A DNA stretch of 64,000 nucleotides from Sabellastarte sp. h YS-2021 (GCA_964017235.1 OZ024935.1:4216001-4280000), one strand, 5' to 3'. Counted from the first letter of the stretch, positions 10,053 through 22,389 are shown. Translations and numbers: made by a program. The notes: generated by a model not told the origin, from the letters alone.

Positions 10053-11236
10053 GACTGACCTTTATGTTTGTTTTTGCATTCAAGTTCAGCATGAGGAAAT
10101 GTCTTTCCTGCTGAAGCAAAACACGAGGCACAGATATGCTTATAAAGGACCCCCCTGGTCTCATGAGACTTCTTTTGCAAACATGTACCTTGGTTAAAGT
10201 ATGTGCAAGGCATGGATTTTGTAATTTTTCCAAACTTTTTGGGAAAATTTGAAGTTTGAGGGGAAGTACCCGTTTGATTAGGCACATGTTTTTGAGCATT
10301 AGCTCTTCTGATCCGGTCAATGGCCGTAACATCCGAATATGATCTGACTTCGCCCTGTTCCATGCGACATAGTAACACTGCGTGGCTGGCTTTGGCAGAA
10401 ACCCACGAAAAATCATTAGCATCATCCATGAGGGAGATCATGTAATCAAGCATATGTTGTTTAATTTCCGGATCCGACTCTTCCCTCATGGTACGGCCAA
10501 AACCAGCCACCCATTGAGTAACCGAAAGTTGGTCATATGAAACTCGCTCTTTGTTGAGCCCGGACAATATATATTCGTGGGGCCATTTGACCCTATTTTT
10601 TACCATGACCTCAACTTGACCGCCCCTCTGAGACTTTAATTTTTGAATAGTACCTGTTTTAGCCAGTTCAGATAGTTCTTGTAATCTTTGCTCAACTTTC
10701 GACTGAATCACAGCATCTTCCTTAAGAGAATCAAATGTGGGAAGGTTGGAGTGATGCAATTCAGACTTTGCATCTGACTTCAAATCCGACTTAGCTGAGA
10801 CCAACTTCTTTGATTTTGAAGCACCTTTGCTAGTTTTAATTTTGCTTTTATCCGATGTCTTTTTGCATTCCACATTTTCTATTTTTTCAAGTCTTTTCCC
10901 AATTTTTTGCAACTGGTCCAAAATTTGTGAGTTTATCACAGACTGAACCTTGAACTGTGAAGCAATATCAATGCTATCCGAATCTAGAGTATCCGAATGT
11001 TTTTTGCCAAGTTTTGCAGAAGTGGACTGTGTTTCATTATCCGATTCTTGTATCAAAGCATCATAATCCACTTCACTATCCGAACTTTCATGCACAGAAT
11101 CCGACATATTTTCACTAGTATTAAGCAAAGAAGAGTTTTGATTCAATAAATCAGTTAAAAATTGATCATCATCCGCTACTTGAATTTGCACAGGAAATTG
11201 TATTGTATCTTTCTTATTGGACCTCAAGTTGTACAT
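10040..11236 (-). CDS. R1 Gag-like protein
   Basis: 398 residues starting with a good ATG (MYNLRSNKK). The first half is acidic and then Lys/Ser-rich. The middle holds a conserved-looking block (WPHEYILSG, VTQWVAGFG, DFSWVSAKASHAVLLCRMEQG) that I know from Gag-like proteins next to Ngaro/PAT RTs in invertebrates. A Cys/His cluster near the C-terminus (CTYFNQGTC, HICASC, ELEC, about residues 345-390) could bind zinc and RNA. It ends at TAG (10040-10042), right after the slippery heptamer. Confidence 0.8.
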   Translation of the reverse strand: MYNLRSNKKDTIQFPVQIQVADDDQFLTDLLNQNSSLLNTSENMSDSVHESSDSEVDYDALIQESDNETQSTSAKLGKKHSDTLDSDSIDIASQFKVQSVINSQILDQLQKIGKRLEKIENVECKKTSDKSKIKTSKGASKSKKLVSAKSDLKSDAKSELHHSNLPTFDSLKEDAVIQSKVEQRLQELSELAKTGTIQKLKSQRGGQVEVMVKNRVKWPHEYILSGLNKERVSYDQLSVTQWVAGFGRTMREESDPEIKQHMLDYMISLMDDANDFSWVSAKASHAVLLCRMEQGEVRSYSDVTAIDRIRRANAQKHVPNQTGTSPQTSNFPKKFGKITKSMPCTYFNQGTCLQKKSHETRGVLYKHICASCFASAGKTFPHAELECKNKHKGQSKNE

Positions 11237-12064
11237 AACGATTCATACAAATAACATACAGTCAAAATAAAGTAAAATATTGTTACGACTAAAATATGTA
11301 AAAGTCTTTGCTATAAAACACAATCATTCGTCATAGGAACAAAAATAATAACGGCACAACGAGTATAAATGAACAGTTGTAAATGTATATATTACAAAAT
11401 ACTAAAAATAAAATGACATAAAAAGAAAACCATACAGTCGCTGAATCACCACGTGTAGTATTGCACAGCATATAACTCAGTGCAGCATATGTAGAAAATA
11501 TGTGTGTCCTCGTTGCTTTCCAATGACAGAATGGAGGACTGAAGCCTGTAAAACAGAGAGGTCTCACGCTGGTCAGTCTTGACCAATAGCAATTATGTAT
11601 GCAAATTAGGTATGATACTAAATGCAAGGACAGGGAGAGCCGAAATGAGCCCACTGCCACCCAAATGGCATTTAACATTAAGGTGGCCCTAACACTGGTG
11701 GCAGTGGCATTGACACCTCCAAAATTTAATCATACTTCAGCATTTATGACCACTTTGAAAGCTTTAAAAATATCCATTCATAAGTTTTTGAGTTATGCTG
11801 GTCACGAACAAACAGACAGACTGACAAACCCCAATGATTACATAACTTCAGCTGGCACTCAGGACTATTGTTAAAGAAATATAATAAATTATGTAACACA
11901 CCAAAAGAGCTTATAATGCATATCAACTTCCAAATATAGCCTATTTTTAATTGGTAAAACATTGTTTATGATTCTAAATTGTAACATATTTTACAATTCC
12001 AATGATAAAATAAAACACTTAGGTTACAAGTTTGCCTAATATTATTCAGTTGATCATTTGAAAA
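11237..12064. other. No gene seen; probable R1 leader then AT-rich DNA
   Basis: 11237-11600 is likely the 5' non-coding region of R1, but no repeat end is recognised. 11600-11880 contains TTAAGGTGGCCCTAA-like and GACAGACTGACAAAC phrases typical of other diverged repeats here. Confidence 0.4.
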
Positions 12065-12345
12065 ATATTCACGAATGTATGATCTCATGAACTTCGGGAA
12101 ATTTGGTTACATACATTTCGAAGTTCACAAACTTTGGAGTTCACGAAAGCCACAGTTAGTGAAGTTCATGATATCTCAACAATTATTTCACGAACACTAA
12201 CGTGAAACCTGAAGTTCGTGAAATGGTAATATGTTACTTCATGAAGGTTCCCGAAGTAGAACGTCAAGTTCACGATAAATACGCCAAGTTCACCAAAGAT
12301 CACATATTTCACGAATTCCCATTCGCCGGGGTAGCAAAACACATG
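12065..12345. repeat. Cluster of TTCACGAA / GAAGTTCGTGAA words, copy 1
   Basis: At least twelve irregularly spaced variants of (A)ACTTCNNGAA(G) or its halves (for example AGTTCACGAA, GAAGTTCGTGAA, TTCACGAAC, ACTTCATGAAGG) in 280 bp, ending with CATTCGCCGGGGTA. A related cluster at 13920-14215 ends with CATTTGCCGGGGTA. Function unknown. Confidence 0.7.
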
Positions 12346-13919
12346 CTGCATAGCGAGACCACTCAGCAGCAATACTGTAAGATTTGTGAGGGTCTCAAAG
12401 CTGCATGGTGCACGAGGTCATGACTAAGAATAATATAACACCACATGAACTCAAGGGAGGCTGAGTATGATAAATAAATATACTGCTTGAACATATAATT
12501 TATCTGTATGGTTTAGTTTAAAAAATATATAACTGGCAATTGTATATAAATATGTATTGATAACCATGTGTCATCATTGAAATAAATCTTTGCCTATAAG
12601 TCCCACTTCAAAGACACAAAAGGAGAGTGCCCGTCAACGGGCACTGTGTCAGCTGACTGAGTGTTTTTGATTTGTGAAGGTAATAATGAGAGGAAAGCAT
12701 AATTATCAGGGAAAGTGCTGTACAGAAGTACAGTAAATGGTAATTGAACAGCATGTTCAAAGAAATTCTAAACCTGACAGAAGAAAAGGACCAAAAAGTT
12801 GTGCCCTGCAAATGGTTTTATGAAGGAAAGTAACAAGGTAACTGTTTAAGTGTAAAGAGTAGGTTAAAACATATTTAAAGAAATACTGCAAATGCAATAT
12901 CCTCGTACGACCTTGAAGGGGTCCAAGGTCAAATCTGACCACACAAAAATATTCCCAGCCCATGATTTCCTATAGGTTGGTTTACCATCCCAAACCTCTA
13001 GGACCAATAATAAGTGAGTTATAGGCACTTTTAAGTTTCGCTATATTTGTTTGACCTTGAAGAAGGGGTTCAAGGTCAAATCGGACAACATCAACAGATT
13101 CCCAGCCCATGATTTCCTATATGTCTGTTTACCATCCCAAACCTCTAGGACCAATTAAATAAAAAAGAAAGAAATTGGTGTTAAGCATAGTCCCACTCTA
13201 TTCTGTTTCTAATTGGACACTTACAGCACTAATAATCTCTGTAAAATACATTCTTGGGCAAAAAAGTCAAAGCAAAGGTTTTGTTTTCAAATACAAATCC
13301 TCCTTTAGTATGTAATTATGTGTTGCAATCCTATTTTCTAATCCAACCTGTCTAGCTCTTAATATCTGCAAGCATGAATGTTAAGTCAACATGATGGAAT
13401 GACGTAGTAAGTTGTGGTGACAAGATAGTAACTTGTGGGAATGAGGCACAAACTAAATGTGGGAATGAGATAGTATCTTATGGGACAGGGATACAAAAAA
13501 AACTGCAAAATAGTTTTATGTCCCTTCCTGGGCTCAGTAGTTATCTCACTTCTTCATATTAAATTATATAGCAGAGCTTTACACCTTCTGATTTCTCATT
13601 GTAATTTACTTTCAGGTTTATTGTATTAAATACCATGCATTATTAGTATTTGTATTGTAATATAAAATATTTATCTCTTTCTGCATTGACTGTTAAAAGT
13701 GCTAATTATATCTTTGAGCTGTCAATATGTAACTCTAATATTGTTTAAACTGATGTGCATTTATCAACAATAAAATTTCCATTTTTAATTTAATACACTG
13801 ATATTATTTTAACAGCTTAGCGAAGAATTTGTAGGTATGATAGGTTATATGATTGAAACACAAACTTTCAGACTATCTTGAGGGTTGTAAAGAATATGAC
13901 ATGGTCTTTTTGATTTAAA

Positions 13920-14215
13920 ATCATGTTTGACATTCGCAAAGTTTGCTGCTATTTAAAAAGTGTGATGAATTTATTTCGCCATGAAGTTATATGATGAAAA
14001 CATTTCATCATATTCTCCAAAAGACTATTGCGAACTTCGCGAAGGACAGGAAGTTCGCAAAATATTTCACTAACTTCGCCAAAAACAATGCGTGAACTTC
14101 ACGAAGGATGTGAAATTCGTCATATAATTTGGTATATTTCGCAAACTTCACGAAGTAATTTCCCAAACTTCATCAATTTTGATGAAGTTTGCGAAGTACC
14201 ATTTGCCGGGGTAAT
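13920..14215. repeat. Cluster of TTCGCGAA words, copy 2
   Basis: Dense variants such as GCGAACTTCGCGAAGG, GTGAACTTCACGAAGG, GAAGTTCGCAAA and AAACTTCACGAAG. It ends with CATTTGCCGGGGTAATAAGCGAG, running directly into a 146-bp satellite unit, and so interrupts composite copy i. Confidence 0.7.
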
Positions 14216-14719
14216 AAGCGAGTTATAAGCACTTTTAAGTTTGGCTATCCTCGTTTGACCTTGAAGGAGGGGTCAAAGGTCAAATCTGACCACACCAAAA
14301 GATTCCCAGCCCATGATTTCCTACAGGTTGGTTTACCATCCCAAACCTCTAGGACCAATAATAAGGGAGATATAAGCTCTTTTCATGACTGACAAAGAAA
14401 CACCAGTGGCAGCCATCTAGTTTTTCAAAATGAGCCCAAAAATATTCCCAGTCAAGATTTTATAATGAGGAACATATCCTGCGAATTTGAGATCTCTACT
14501 TATAATACCCTTTGCTCTAGAGGGCCAACAAAAGTCCTTTTTAAAGTTGAATAAACGTCCCTGGCGGTCATCTTGTTTTTCAAACTGAGGCCAAAAATAT
14601 TCCCAGACAACATTTTATGGTTATTAATATATTCTGCAAACTTGAGAAGGCTAGCTATAATATTTTTTTCATTAGAGCAGTAATGGTTAAATCTCTCTAC
14701 ACACTGCGGCTATCCAGTG

Positions 14720-17240
14720 GATACAATGATTTACTCAATAGTGAGAACCTGAAAGTAGCTATTGCTTAGCTATGCCATGACACAGAGGTCTGCAATTTCA
14801 CTATGATATAACTGACCAAAAATTATGTGAATAACATATTTAAACAAAATACTCTAAATGTAATAGTTTTCAAGTTACAACTGATTTACTCAACAGTGAT
14901 AACCTCAAAGTAGCTATTACTCAGCTATGCAATGAGCTACATGTCTGAATTTTTACTATATTATAGCTGACCCAAAAGTAGGTGAACAACATATTTAAGC
15001 AAAATACTGTAAATGCAATAGTTTTCAAGTTACAACTGATTTACTCAATAGTGAGAACCTGAAAATAGCTATTGCTCAGCTATGCCATGAGCTATAAGTC
15101 TGTAATTTCACTATGTTATAGCTGACCCAAAAGTAGGTGAACCACATATTTTAACAAAATACTCCAAATGCAATATTTTTCAAGTTACAACTGATTTACT
15201 CAACAGTCAGTACCTGAAAATGGTTATTGCTCAGTTGTGCCATGAGCTACAGGTCTGTAATTTCACTATGTTATAGCTCACCCAAAAGTAGCTGAATAAT
15301 GTATTTACACAAATTTCTGTTAATGCAATAGTTTTCAAGTTATAAATGATTTACTCAACAGTGATAACCTCAAAGTAGCTATTACTCAGCTATGCCATGA
15401 GCTACAGGTCTGAAATTTTACTATGTTATGGCTAACCCCATAATAGGTGAATAACATATCGAAACAAAATACTCTAAATGCAATAGTTTTCAAGTTACAA
15501 CTGATTTACTCAACAGTCAGTACCTAAAAATAGCTATTGCTCAGTTGTGCAATGAGCTACAGGTCTGTAATTTCACTATGTTATAAGTGACCCAAAAGTA
15601 GCTGAATAACGTATTTACACAAATTTCTGTAAATGCAATAGTTTTCAAGTTATAAGTGATTTACTCAACAGTGATAACCTCAAAGTAGCTATTACTCAGC
15701 TATGCCATGAGCTACAGGTCTGAAATTTTACTATGTTATAGCTGACCCCAAAATAGGTGAATAACATATTGAAACAAAATACTCTAAATGCAATAGTTTT
15801 CAAGTTATAAATGATTTACTCAACAGTGATAACCTAAAAGTAGCTATTACTCAGCTATCCCATGAGCTACATGTCTGAAATTTTACTATGTTGTAGCTGA
15901 CCCAAAAGTAAGTGAACAACATATTTAAGCAAAATACTGTAAATGCAATAGTTTTCAAGTTACAACTGATTTACTCAATAGTGAGAACCTCAAAATAGCT
16001 ATTGCTCAGCTATGCCATGAGCTATAGGTCTGTAATTTCACTATGTTATAGCTGACCCAAAAGTAGGTGAACAACATATTTTAACATAATACTCCAAATG
16101 CAATATTTTTCAAGTTACAACCGATTTACTCAACAGTCAGTACCTGAAAATAGCTATTGCTCAATTATGCCATCAGCTACAGGTCTGTGATTTCACTATG
16201 TTATAGCTGACCTAAAAGTAGCTGAATAATGTATTTACACAAATTTCTGTAAATACAATAGTTTTCAAGTTATAAGTGATTTACTCAACGGTGATAAACT
16301 CAAAGTAGCTATTACTCAGCTATGCCATGAGCTACATGTCTGAAATTTTACTATGTTATAGCTGACCCAAAATTAGGTGAACAACATATTTAAGCAAAAT
16401 ACTGTAAATGCAATAGTTTTCAAGTTACAACTGATTTACTCAATTGTAAGAACCTCAAAATAGCTATTGCTCAGCTATGCCATGAGCTATAGGTCTGTAA
16501 TTTCACTATGTTATAGCTGACCCAAAAGTAGATGAACAGCATATTTTACCAAAATACTCCAAATGCAATATTTTTCAAGTTACAACTGATTTACTCAAAA
16601 TACAGTACCTGAAAATAGCTATTGCTCAGTTGTGCCATGAGCTATAGGTCTGTAATTTCACTATGTTATAGCTGACCCAAAAGTAGCTGAATAACATATT
16701 TACACAAATTTCTGTAGATGCAATAGTTTTCAAGTTATAAGTGATTTACTCAACAGTGATAAACTCAAAGTAGCTATTACTCAGCTATGCCACGAGCTAC
16801 AGATCTGAAATTTTACTATGTTATAGCTGACCCCAAAATAGGTGAATAACATATTGAAACAAAATACTCTAAATGCAATAGTTTTCAAGTTATAAGTGAT
16901 TTACTCAACAGTGATAACCTAAAAGTAGCTATTACTCAGCTATGCCATGAGCTACAGGTCTGAAATTTTACTATGTTATAGCTGACCTAAAAGTAGCTGA
17001 ATAACATATTTATACGAAATTCTCTAAATGCAATAGTTTTCAAGTTACAAGTGATTTTACTCAAGATGGTAGTTACTGAAAAGCCCAAAAGTAGCTATTA
17101 CTCACTTAGCTATTGAAACAGACACCCAAGTTACTCACCATGTTGTAGCTATGAAAAAAGTAGCTGAATAACATATTTTAACAAAATGCTCTAAATGCAA
17201 CACTTTTCAAGTTATAAGTGATTTAGTGCATGATTTCATG
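14720..17240. repeat. 155-bp satellite array 1 (~16 units)
   Basis: GATTTACTCAA recurs about every 155 bp (for example 15039, 15193, 15348, 15503, 15658). Core words are AGCTATTACTCAGCTATGCC, TATGTTATAGCTGACCC and GCAATAGTTTTCAAGTTA. The last unit (from about 17045) is a distinct variant with AGCCCAAAAGTAGC and CACCCAAGTTACTCACC, and the same variant closes the other two arrays. Confidence 0.95.
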
Positions 17241-17794
17241 AATTTTAATGCATTAAAAATTATTAAAAAATTTATTTAAAAAAAAGTAAGACCGATCCAG
17301 GTCTCATACTCACACAAGAGAATCTACCTCTGGCCTAGTACATATATGCAAGATAGGAGAGAAATCCCTGCAATAGTCACTGAGAAAATTGTGATAAAGT
17401 GTTGAAATTTTCACACTTTTGGTGGGGGTACCTCCCTTGTAACGTTTCTAGCAAACAGACGAACAGACAGATTTTCATGCCTTGAACAATTTTTCATCCT
17501 CGATAGATAAGGTATCTTTTAAAACAAGAGGAGAGTGCCCGTGAACGGGCACTGTGTCAGCTGACTGAATGTTTTTGATTTGTGATGGTGATAATGAGAG
17601 GAAAGCATAATTATCAGGGAAAGGGCTGTACAGAAATACAGTAAATGGCAACTGAACAGCATGTTCGAAAGATATTCCGAAGCTGACAGAAGAAAAGGAC
17701 AAAAAAGTTGTGCCCTGCAAATGGTATTATGAAATAAAGTAACAAGGTAATTGTTTAAGTGTAAAAAGTAGGTTAAAAATATTTAAAGAAATAC

Positions 17795-18615
17795 TATAAA
17801 TGCAATATCCTCGTTCGACCATGAAGAAGGGATCCAAAGGTCAAATCTGACCATACCAAAAGATTCCCAGCCAAAGAATTTAGGATGGTTTACCATCACA
17901 AACCTGTCGGACCAATAATAAGTGAGTCATAGGCACTTTTTAAGTTTGGCTATCCTTGTTTGACCTTGACGGAGGGGTCTAAGGTCAAATCCGACCACAC
18001 AAAAAAATTCCCAGCCCATGATTTCCTGTAGCTTGTTTACCATCCCAAACTTGTAGGACCAATAATAAGTGAGTTATAAGCAATTGTAAGTTTGGCTATC
18101 CTCAATTGACCTTGAAGGAGGGGTCCCAGGTCAAATCTGACCACACCAAAAGAATCCCAGCCCATGATTTCCTATATGTTGGTTTACCATCCCAAACCTC
18201 CAAGACCAATAATATGCGAGTTATAAGCACTTTAAGTTTGGCTATCTTCGTTTGACCTGGAAGGAGGGGTCTAAGGTGAAATCCGACCACACCAAAAGAT
18301 TCCCAGCCCATGATTTTCTATAGGTTGGTTTTCCATTCCAAACCTCTAGGACCAATAATAAGCGAGTTATAAGCACTTTTAAGTTTGGCTATCCTCATTT
18401 GACCTTGAAGGAGGGGTCCAAGGTGAAGTCCGACCACACCAAAGAATTCCCAGCTCATGATTTTCTATAGGTTGGTTTTCATTCCAAACCTCTAGGACCA
18501 ATAATAAGCGAGTTATAAGCACTTTTATGTTTGGCTATCCTCATTTGACCTTGAAGGAGGGTTCCAAGGTCAAATCGGACCATATTAACAGATTCCCAGC
18601 CCATGATTTCCTACA
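17795..18615. repeat. 146-bp satellite array (5-6 units)
   Basis: GAGTTATAAGCA recurs at about 18071, 18218, 18364 and 18510 (146-147 bp). Shared words are TTTGGCTATCCTC, TTTGACCTTGAAGGAGGGG, AAATCTGACCACACC and CCCAGCCCATGATTTCCTA. Units of the same family are at 12895-13155, 14215-14365 and 31035-31480. Confidence 0.92.
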
Positions 18616-18624
18616 GGTTGGGTA

Positions 18625-21290
18625 CAATGATTTACTCAACAGTGAGAACCTGAAAGAAGCTTTGCTCAGCTATGCCATGACATAGAGGTCTGCAATTTCA
18701 CTATGTTATAGCTGACCAAAACGTCTGTGAATAACATATTTAACAAAATACTCTAAATGTAATAGTTTTCAAGTTACAACTGATTTACCCAACAGTGAGA
18801 ACCTCAAAGGAACTATTACTCAGCTATGCAATGAGCTACATGTCTGAATTTTTGCTCTGTTATAGCTGACCTAAAAGTAGGTGAACAACATATTTAAGCA
18901 AAATACTGTAAATGCAATAGTTTTCAAGTTACAACTGATTTACTCAATAGTGAGAACCTGAAAATAGCTATTGCTACGCTATGCCATGAGCTATAGGTCT
19001 GTAATTTCACTATGTTATAGCTAACCCAAAAGTAGGTGAACAATATATTTTAACAAAATACTCCAAATGCAATATTTTTCAAGTTATAGCCGATTTACTC
19101 AACAGTCAGTGCCCGAGAATAGCTATTGCTCAGTTGTGCCATGAGCTACAGGTCTGTAATTTCACTATGTTATAGCTGACCCAAAAGTAGCTGAATAACA
19201 TATTTGCACAAATTTCTGTAAAGGCAATAGTTTTCCAATTACAACTGATTTACTCAACAGTGAGAACTTCAAAGTAGCTATTACTCAGCTATCCAATGAG
19301 CCACAGGTCTGGAACTTCACTATGTTATAGCTGACCCCAAAATAGGTGAATAACATATTGCAACAAAATACTCTAAATGCAATAGTTTGCAAGTTATAAG
19401 TGATTTACTCAATAGTGATGACCTAAAAGTAGCTATTACTCAGCTATGCCATGAGCTACAGGTCTGAAATTTTACTATGTTATAGCTGACCCAAAAGTAG
19501 CTGAATAACATATTTATACTAAATTCTCTAAATGCAATAGTTTTCAAATTATAGGTGATTTACTCAACACTGAGAACTTCAAAGTAGCTATTACTCAGCT
19601 ATGCAATGAGTCACAGGTCTGGAACTTCACTATGTTATAGCTGACCCCAAAATAGGTGAATAACATATTGAAACAAAATACTCTAAATGCAATAATTTCC
19701 AAGTTATAAGCAATTTACTCAACAGTGATAACCTCAAAGTAGCTATTACTCAGCTATGCCATGAGCTACAGGTCTGAAATTTTACTATGTTATAGTTGAC
19801 CCAAAAGTAGGTGAACAACATATTTAAGCAAAATACTGTACATGCAATAGTTTTCAAGTTACAACTGATTTACTCAATAGTGATGACCTAAAAGTAGCTA
19901 TTACTCAGCTATGCCATGAGCTACAGGTCTGAAATTTTACTATGTTATAGCTGACCCAAAAGTAGCTGAATAACATATTTATACTAAATTCTCTAAATGC
20001 AATAGTTTTGCAATTACAACTGATTTACTCAATAGTGAGAACATCAAAGTAGTTATTACTCAGCTATGCAATGAGCTACAGGTCTGAAATTTCACTATGT
20101 TATAGCTGACTCAAAAGTAGGTGAACAACATATTTAAGCAAAATACTGTACATGCAATAGTTTTCAAGTTACAACTGATTTACTCAATAGTGATGACCTA
20201 AAAGTAGCTATTACTCAGCTATGCCATGAGCTACAGGTCTGAAATTTTACTATGTTATAGCTGACCCAAAAGTAGCTGAATAACATATTTATACTAAATT
20301 CTCTAAATGTAATAGTTTTGCAATTACAACTGATTTACTCAATAGTGAGAACCTCAAAGTAGTTATTACTCAGCTATGCAATGAGCTACAGGTCTGAAAT
20401 TTCACTATGTTATAGCTGACCCAAAAGTAGGTGAATAACATATTCAAGCAAAATACTGTAAATGCAATAGTTTTGAAGTTACAACTGATTTACTCAATAG
20501 TGATGACCTAAAAGTAGCTATTACTCAGCTATGCCATGAGCTACAGGTCTGAAATTTTACTATGTTATAGCTGACCCAAAAGTAGCTGAATAACATATTT
20601 ATACGAAATTCTCTAAATGCAATAGTTTTCCAATTACAACTGATTTACTCAATAGTGAGAACTTTAAAGTAGCTATTACTCAGCTATGCAATGAGCCACA
20701 GATCTGAAACTTCACTATGTTATAGCTGATCCCAAAATAGGTGAATAATATATTGCAACAAAATACTCTAAATGCAATAGTTTCCAAGTTATAAGAGATT
20801 TACTCAACAGTGATAACCTAAAAGTAGCTATTACTCAGCTATGCCATGAGCTACAGGTCTGAAATTTTACTATGTTATAGCTGACCCAAAAGTAGCTGAA
20901 TAACATATTTATATGAAATTCTCTAAATGCAATAGTTTTGAAGTTATAAGCGATTTACTCAATAGTGATAACCTAAAAGTAGCTATTACTCAGCTATGCC
21001 ATGAGCTACAGGTCTAAAATTTTACTATGTTATAGCTGACCCAAAAGTAGCTGAATAACATATTTATACGAAATTCTGTAAATGCAATAGTTTTTCAGTT
21101 ACAAGTGATTCTACTCATGATGGAAGTTACTGAAAAGCCCAAAAGTAGCTATTACTCACTTAGCTATTGAGACAGGCACCCAACTTACTCACCATATTGT
21201 AACTATGAAAAAAGTAGCTGAATAACATATTTTAACAAAATGCTCTAAATGCAACACTTTTCAAGTTATAAATGATTTTGTGCATGATTT
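18625..21290. repeat. 155-bp satellite array 2 (~17 units)
   Basis: Same unit as array 1. Between about 19870 and 20650 the array shows a dimeric higher-order pattern of ~308-310 bp: GATTTACTCAATAGTGATGA recurs near 19871, 20179 and 20489, alternating with an AATAGTGAGAAC variant. Confidence 0.95.
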
Positions 21291-21581
21291 CATGAATTTT
21301 AATGCATTAAAAATTATTAAAAAAATTTATTAAAAAAAAAGTAAGACAGATCCAGGTCTCATACTCACACAAGAGAATCTACCTGTGGCCTAGTACATAT
21401 ATGCAAGATATGATAGAAATCCCTGCAATAGTCACTGAGAAAATTGTGATTAAGTGTTGAAATTTTCACACTTTTGGTGGGGGTACCCCCCTTGTAATGT
21501 CTCTAGCAAACAGACGAACAGACAGATTTGCATGCCTTGAACAATTTTTCATCCTCGATAGATAAGGTATCTTTTAAAAAA

Positions 21582-21830
21582 AACAGCACGTCTCTAGGCC
21601 TTGTAGTTTTGGAGGAGAAGTTGTTCACGCGGACGCGTACGCGGACGCGTACGCGGACGCGTACGCCCACGCCGCAGAGTGACGACATAATGTCAGCTGA
21701 CTGACAAGTCAGCTGACATAAAAACAGCATGTCTCTAGGCCTTGTAGTTTTGGAGAAGAAGTTGTTCACGCGGACGCCCACGCCGCAGAGTGACGACATA
21801 ATGTCAGCTGACTGACAAGTCAGCTGACAT
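21582..21830. repeat. Duplicated tail with GCGGACGCGTAC minisatellite
   Basis: The ~125-bp tail (CAGCA(C/T)GTCTCTAGGCC to AAGTCAGCTGACAT) is present twice in tandem. The first copy has about three 12-bp GCGGACGCGTAC units (about 21628-21670) and the second has one partial unit. This GC-rich island contrasts with the AT-rich surroundings. Confidence 0.8.
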
Positions 21831-22083
21831 AAAAAATATTGCACACAGGGGACAATACACACTGATAATCATTTTGCAAGTAAATGGTAATTACTAAATA
21901 ATAATAATGGTTCATAAAACTCTTCATTAACAAATATGTTATTGATTTTTCCAAGGTTCTAGTTTATTTGTGTAAGTATTTAATCCTTGTGGTTTACAAC
22001 ATAGCATAATTTATTCTTGCAATAAAGAAGGTTTATAATTTTTGTGCGAAAAGCCATAATAATCTTAATCATTTGGTAGTATT
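21831..22083. other. AT-rich spacer, nothing recognised
   Basis: No ORF of note and no repeat match seen between composite copy ii and the MITE. Confidence 0.5.
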
Positions 22084-22389
22084 TACCCCACAGCCCTTAA
22101 GGGCTGTCAGGGTATTGTTTTCACCGGTGGCGTCCGGATGGGCCGGCAGAGGGGGTGGGCGGCAGGAAAAAGATTGTATCTCAGTATCTCAGTAACTGTA
22201 AAGTGCAGGAAGTTGATACTTGATAGGGACATTGGTTAGAGGGGTGTAGGTGTGCAACGTGATGATCTGACCTTGATTTGACCTTACCATAGTTACCTTG
22301 AGTTTCAAAATCTTGTCCGACACCAATCCGCCCATCCGGACACCATGGGTGAAAACAATACCCCGACAGCCCTTAAGGGCTGTGGGGTA
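22084..22389. mobile_element. 306-bp MITE with long TIRs
   Basis: The ends are inverted copies starting CCCCACAGCCCTTAAGGGCT and extending ~55-60 bp through GTATTGTTTTCACC and GTCCGGATGGGC with few differences. Each end is bordered by TA, consistent with a TA target duplication as in Tc1/mariner-type MITEs (family assignment is inference). Each TIR contains the palindrome CAGCCCTTAAGGGCTG. No coding capacity. Confidence 0.75.

Larger units (their letters stand above)
6324..11236 (-). mobile_element. R1: Ngaro/PAT-like YR retrotransposon (coding span)
   Basis: Three ORFs on one strand in the order gag (10040-11236), RT-RNase H (7320-10037), tyrosine recombinase (6324-7295) define a YR retrotransposon. 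The RT has a YIDD active site and the YR keeps R, HxxR, HGTW and Y. This combination is known from the DIRS/Ngaro/PAT order. The separate, non-overlapping YR ORF and the absence of a methyltransferase domain favour Ngaro or PAT over classical DIRS; the subfamily is inference. Terminal direct or inverted repeats were not found by eye, so the boundaries given are the coding limits only. Confidence 0.85.
12605..17522. mobile_element. Composite satellite element, copy i
   Basis: Order: head with hairpin GTGCCCGT-CA-ACGGGCAC (12627-12644) and GTCAGCTGAC, 146-bp units (12895-13155), an interruption at 13156-14215, one further 146-bp unit, a unique middle segment (14367-14715), 155-bp array, conserved tail (17225-17522). 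The same modules recur in the same order at 17523-21830 and, without the head, at 31030-33096, so they move or amplify as a unit. No protein is encoded. It resembles molluscan non-autonomous elements with tandem-repeat cores; that is an analogy only. Confidence 0.65.
17523..21830. mobile_element. Composite satellite element, copy ii
   Basis: Hairpin head GTGCCCGT-GA-ACGGGCAC at 17535-17552, 146-bp units, 155-bp units joined directly (the middle segment of copies i and iii is missing), tail, then a duplicated 3' end with the palindrome ATGTCAGCTGACT...AGTCAGCTGACAT. It begins exactly where the tail of copy i stops (GGTATCTTTTAAAA), so copies i and ii form a tandem or nested pair. Confidence 0.65.

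Noticed and set aside
17280-17420. tRNA-derived SINE in the tail of the composite element
   Set aside because: The reverse strand has a vague B-box-like GAGTATGAGACCTGG followed by a T-run, but no A box or tRNA fold could be supported.
14720-21290. CRISPR-like or regulatory repeat array
   Set aside because: 155-bp units are contiguous without unique spacers, so this is satellite DNA.
12605-21830. Helitron identity of the composite element
   Set aside because: Hairpins are present at both ends, but a CTRR terminus and A^T target were not demonstrated.
21503-21862. 119-codon ORF with an RVRVRV run
   Set aside because: It is the translation of the GCGGACGCGTAC minisatellite and the duplicated tail of the composite element.
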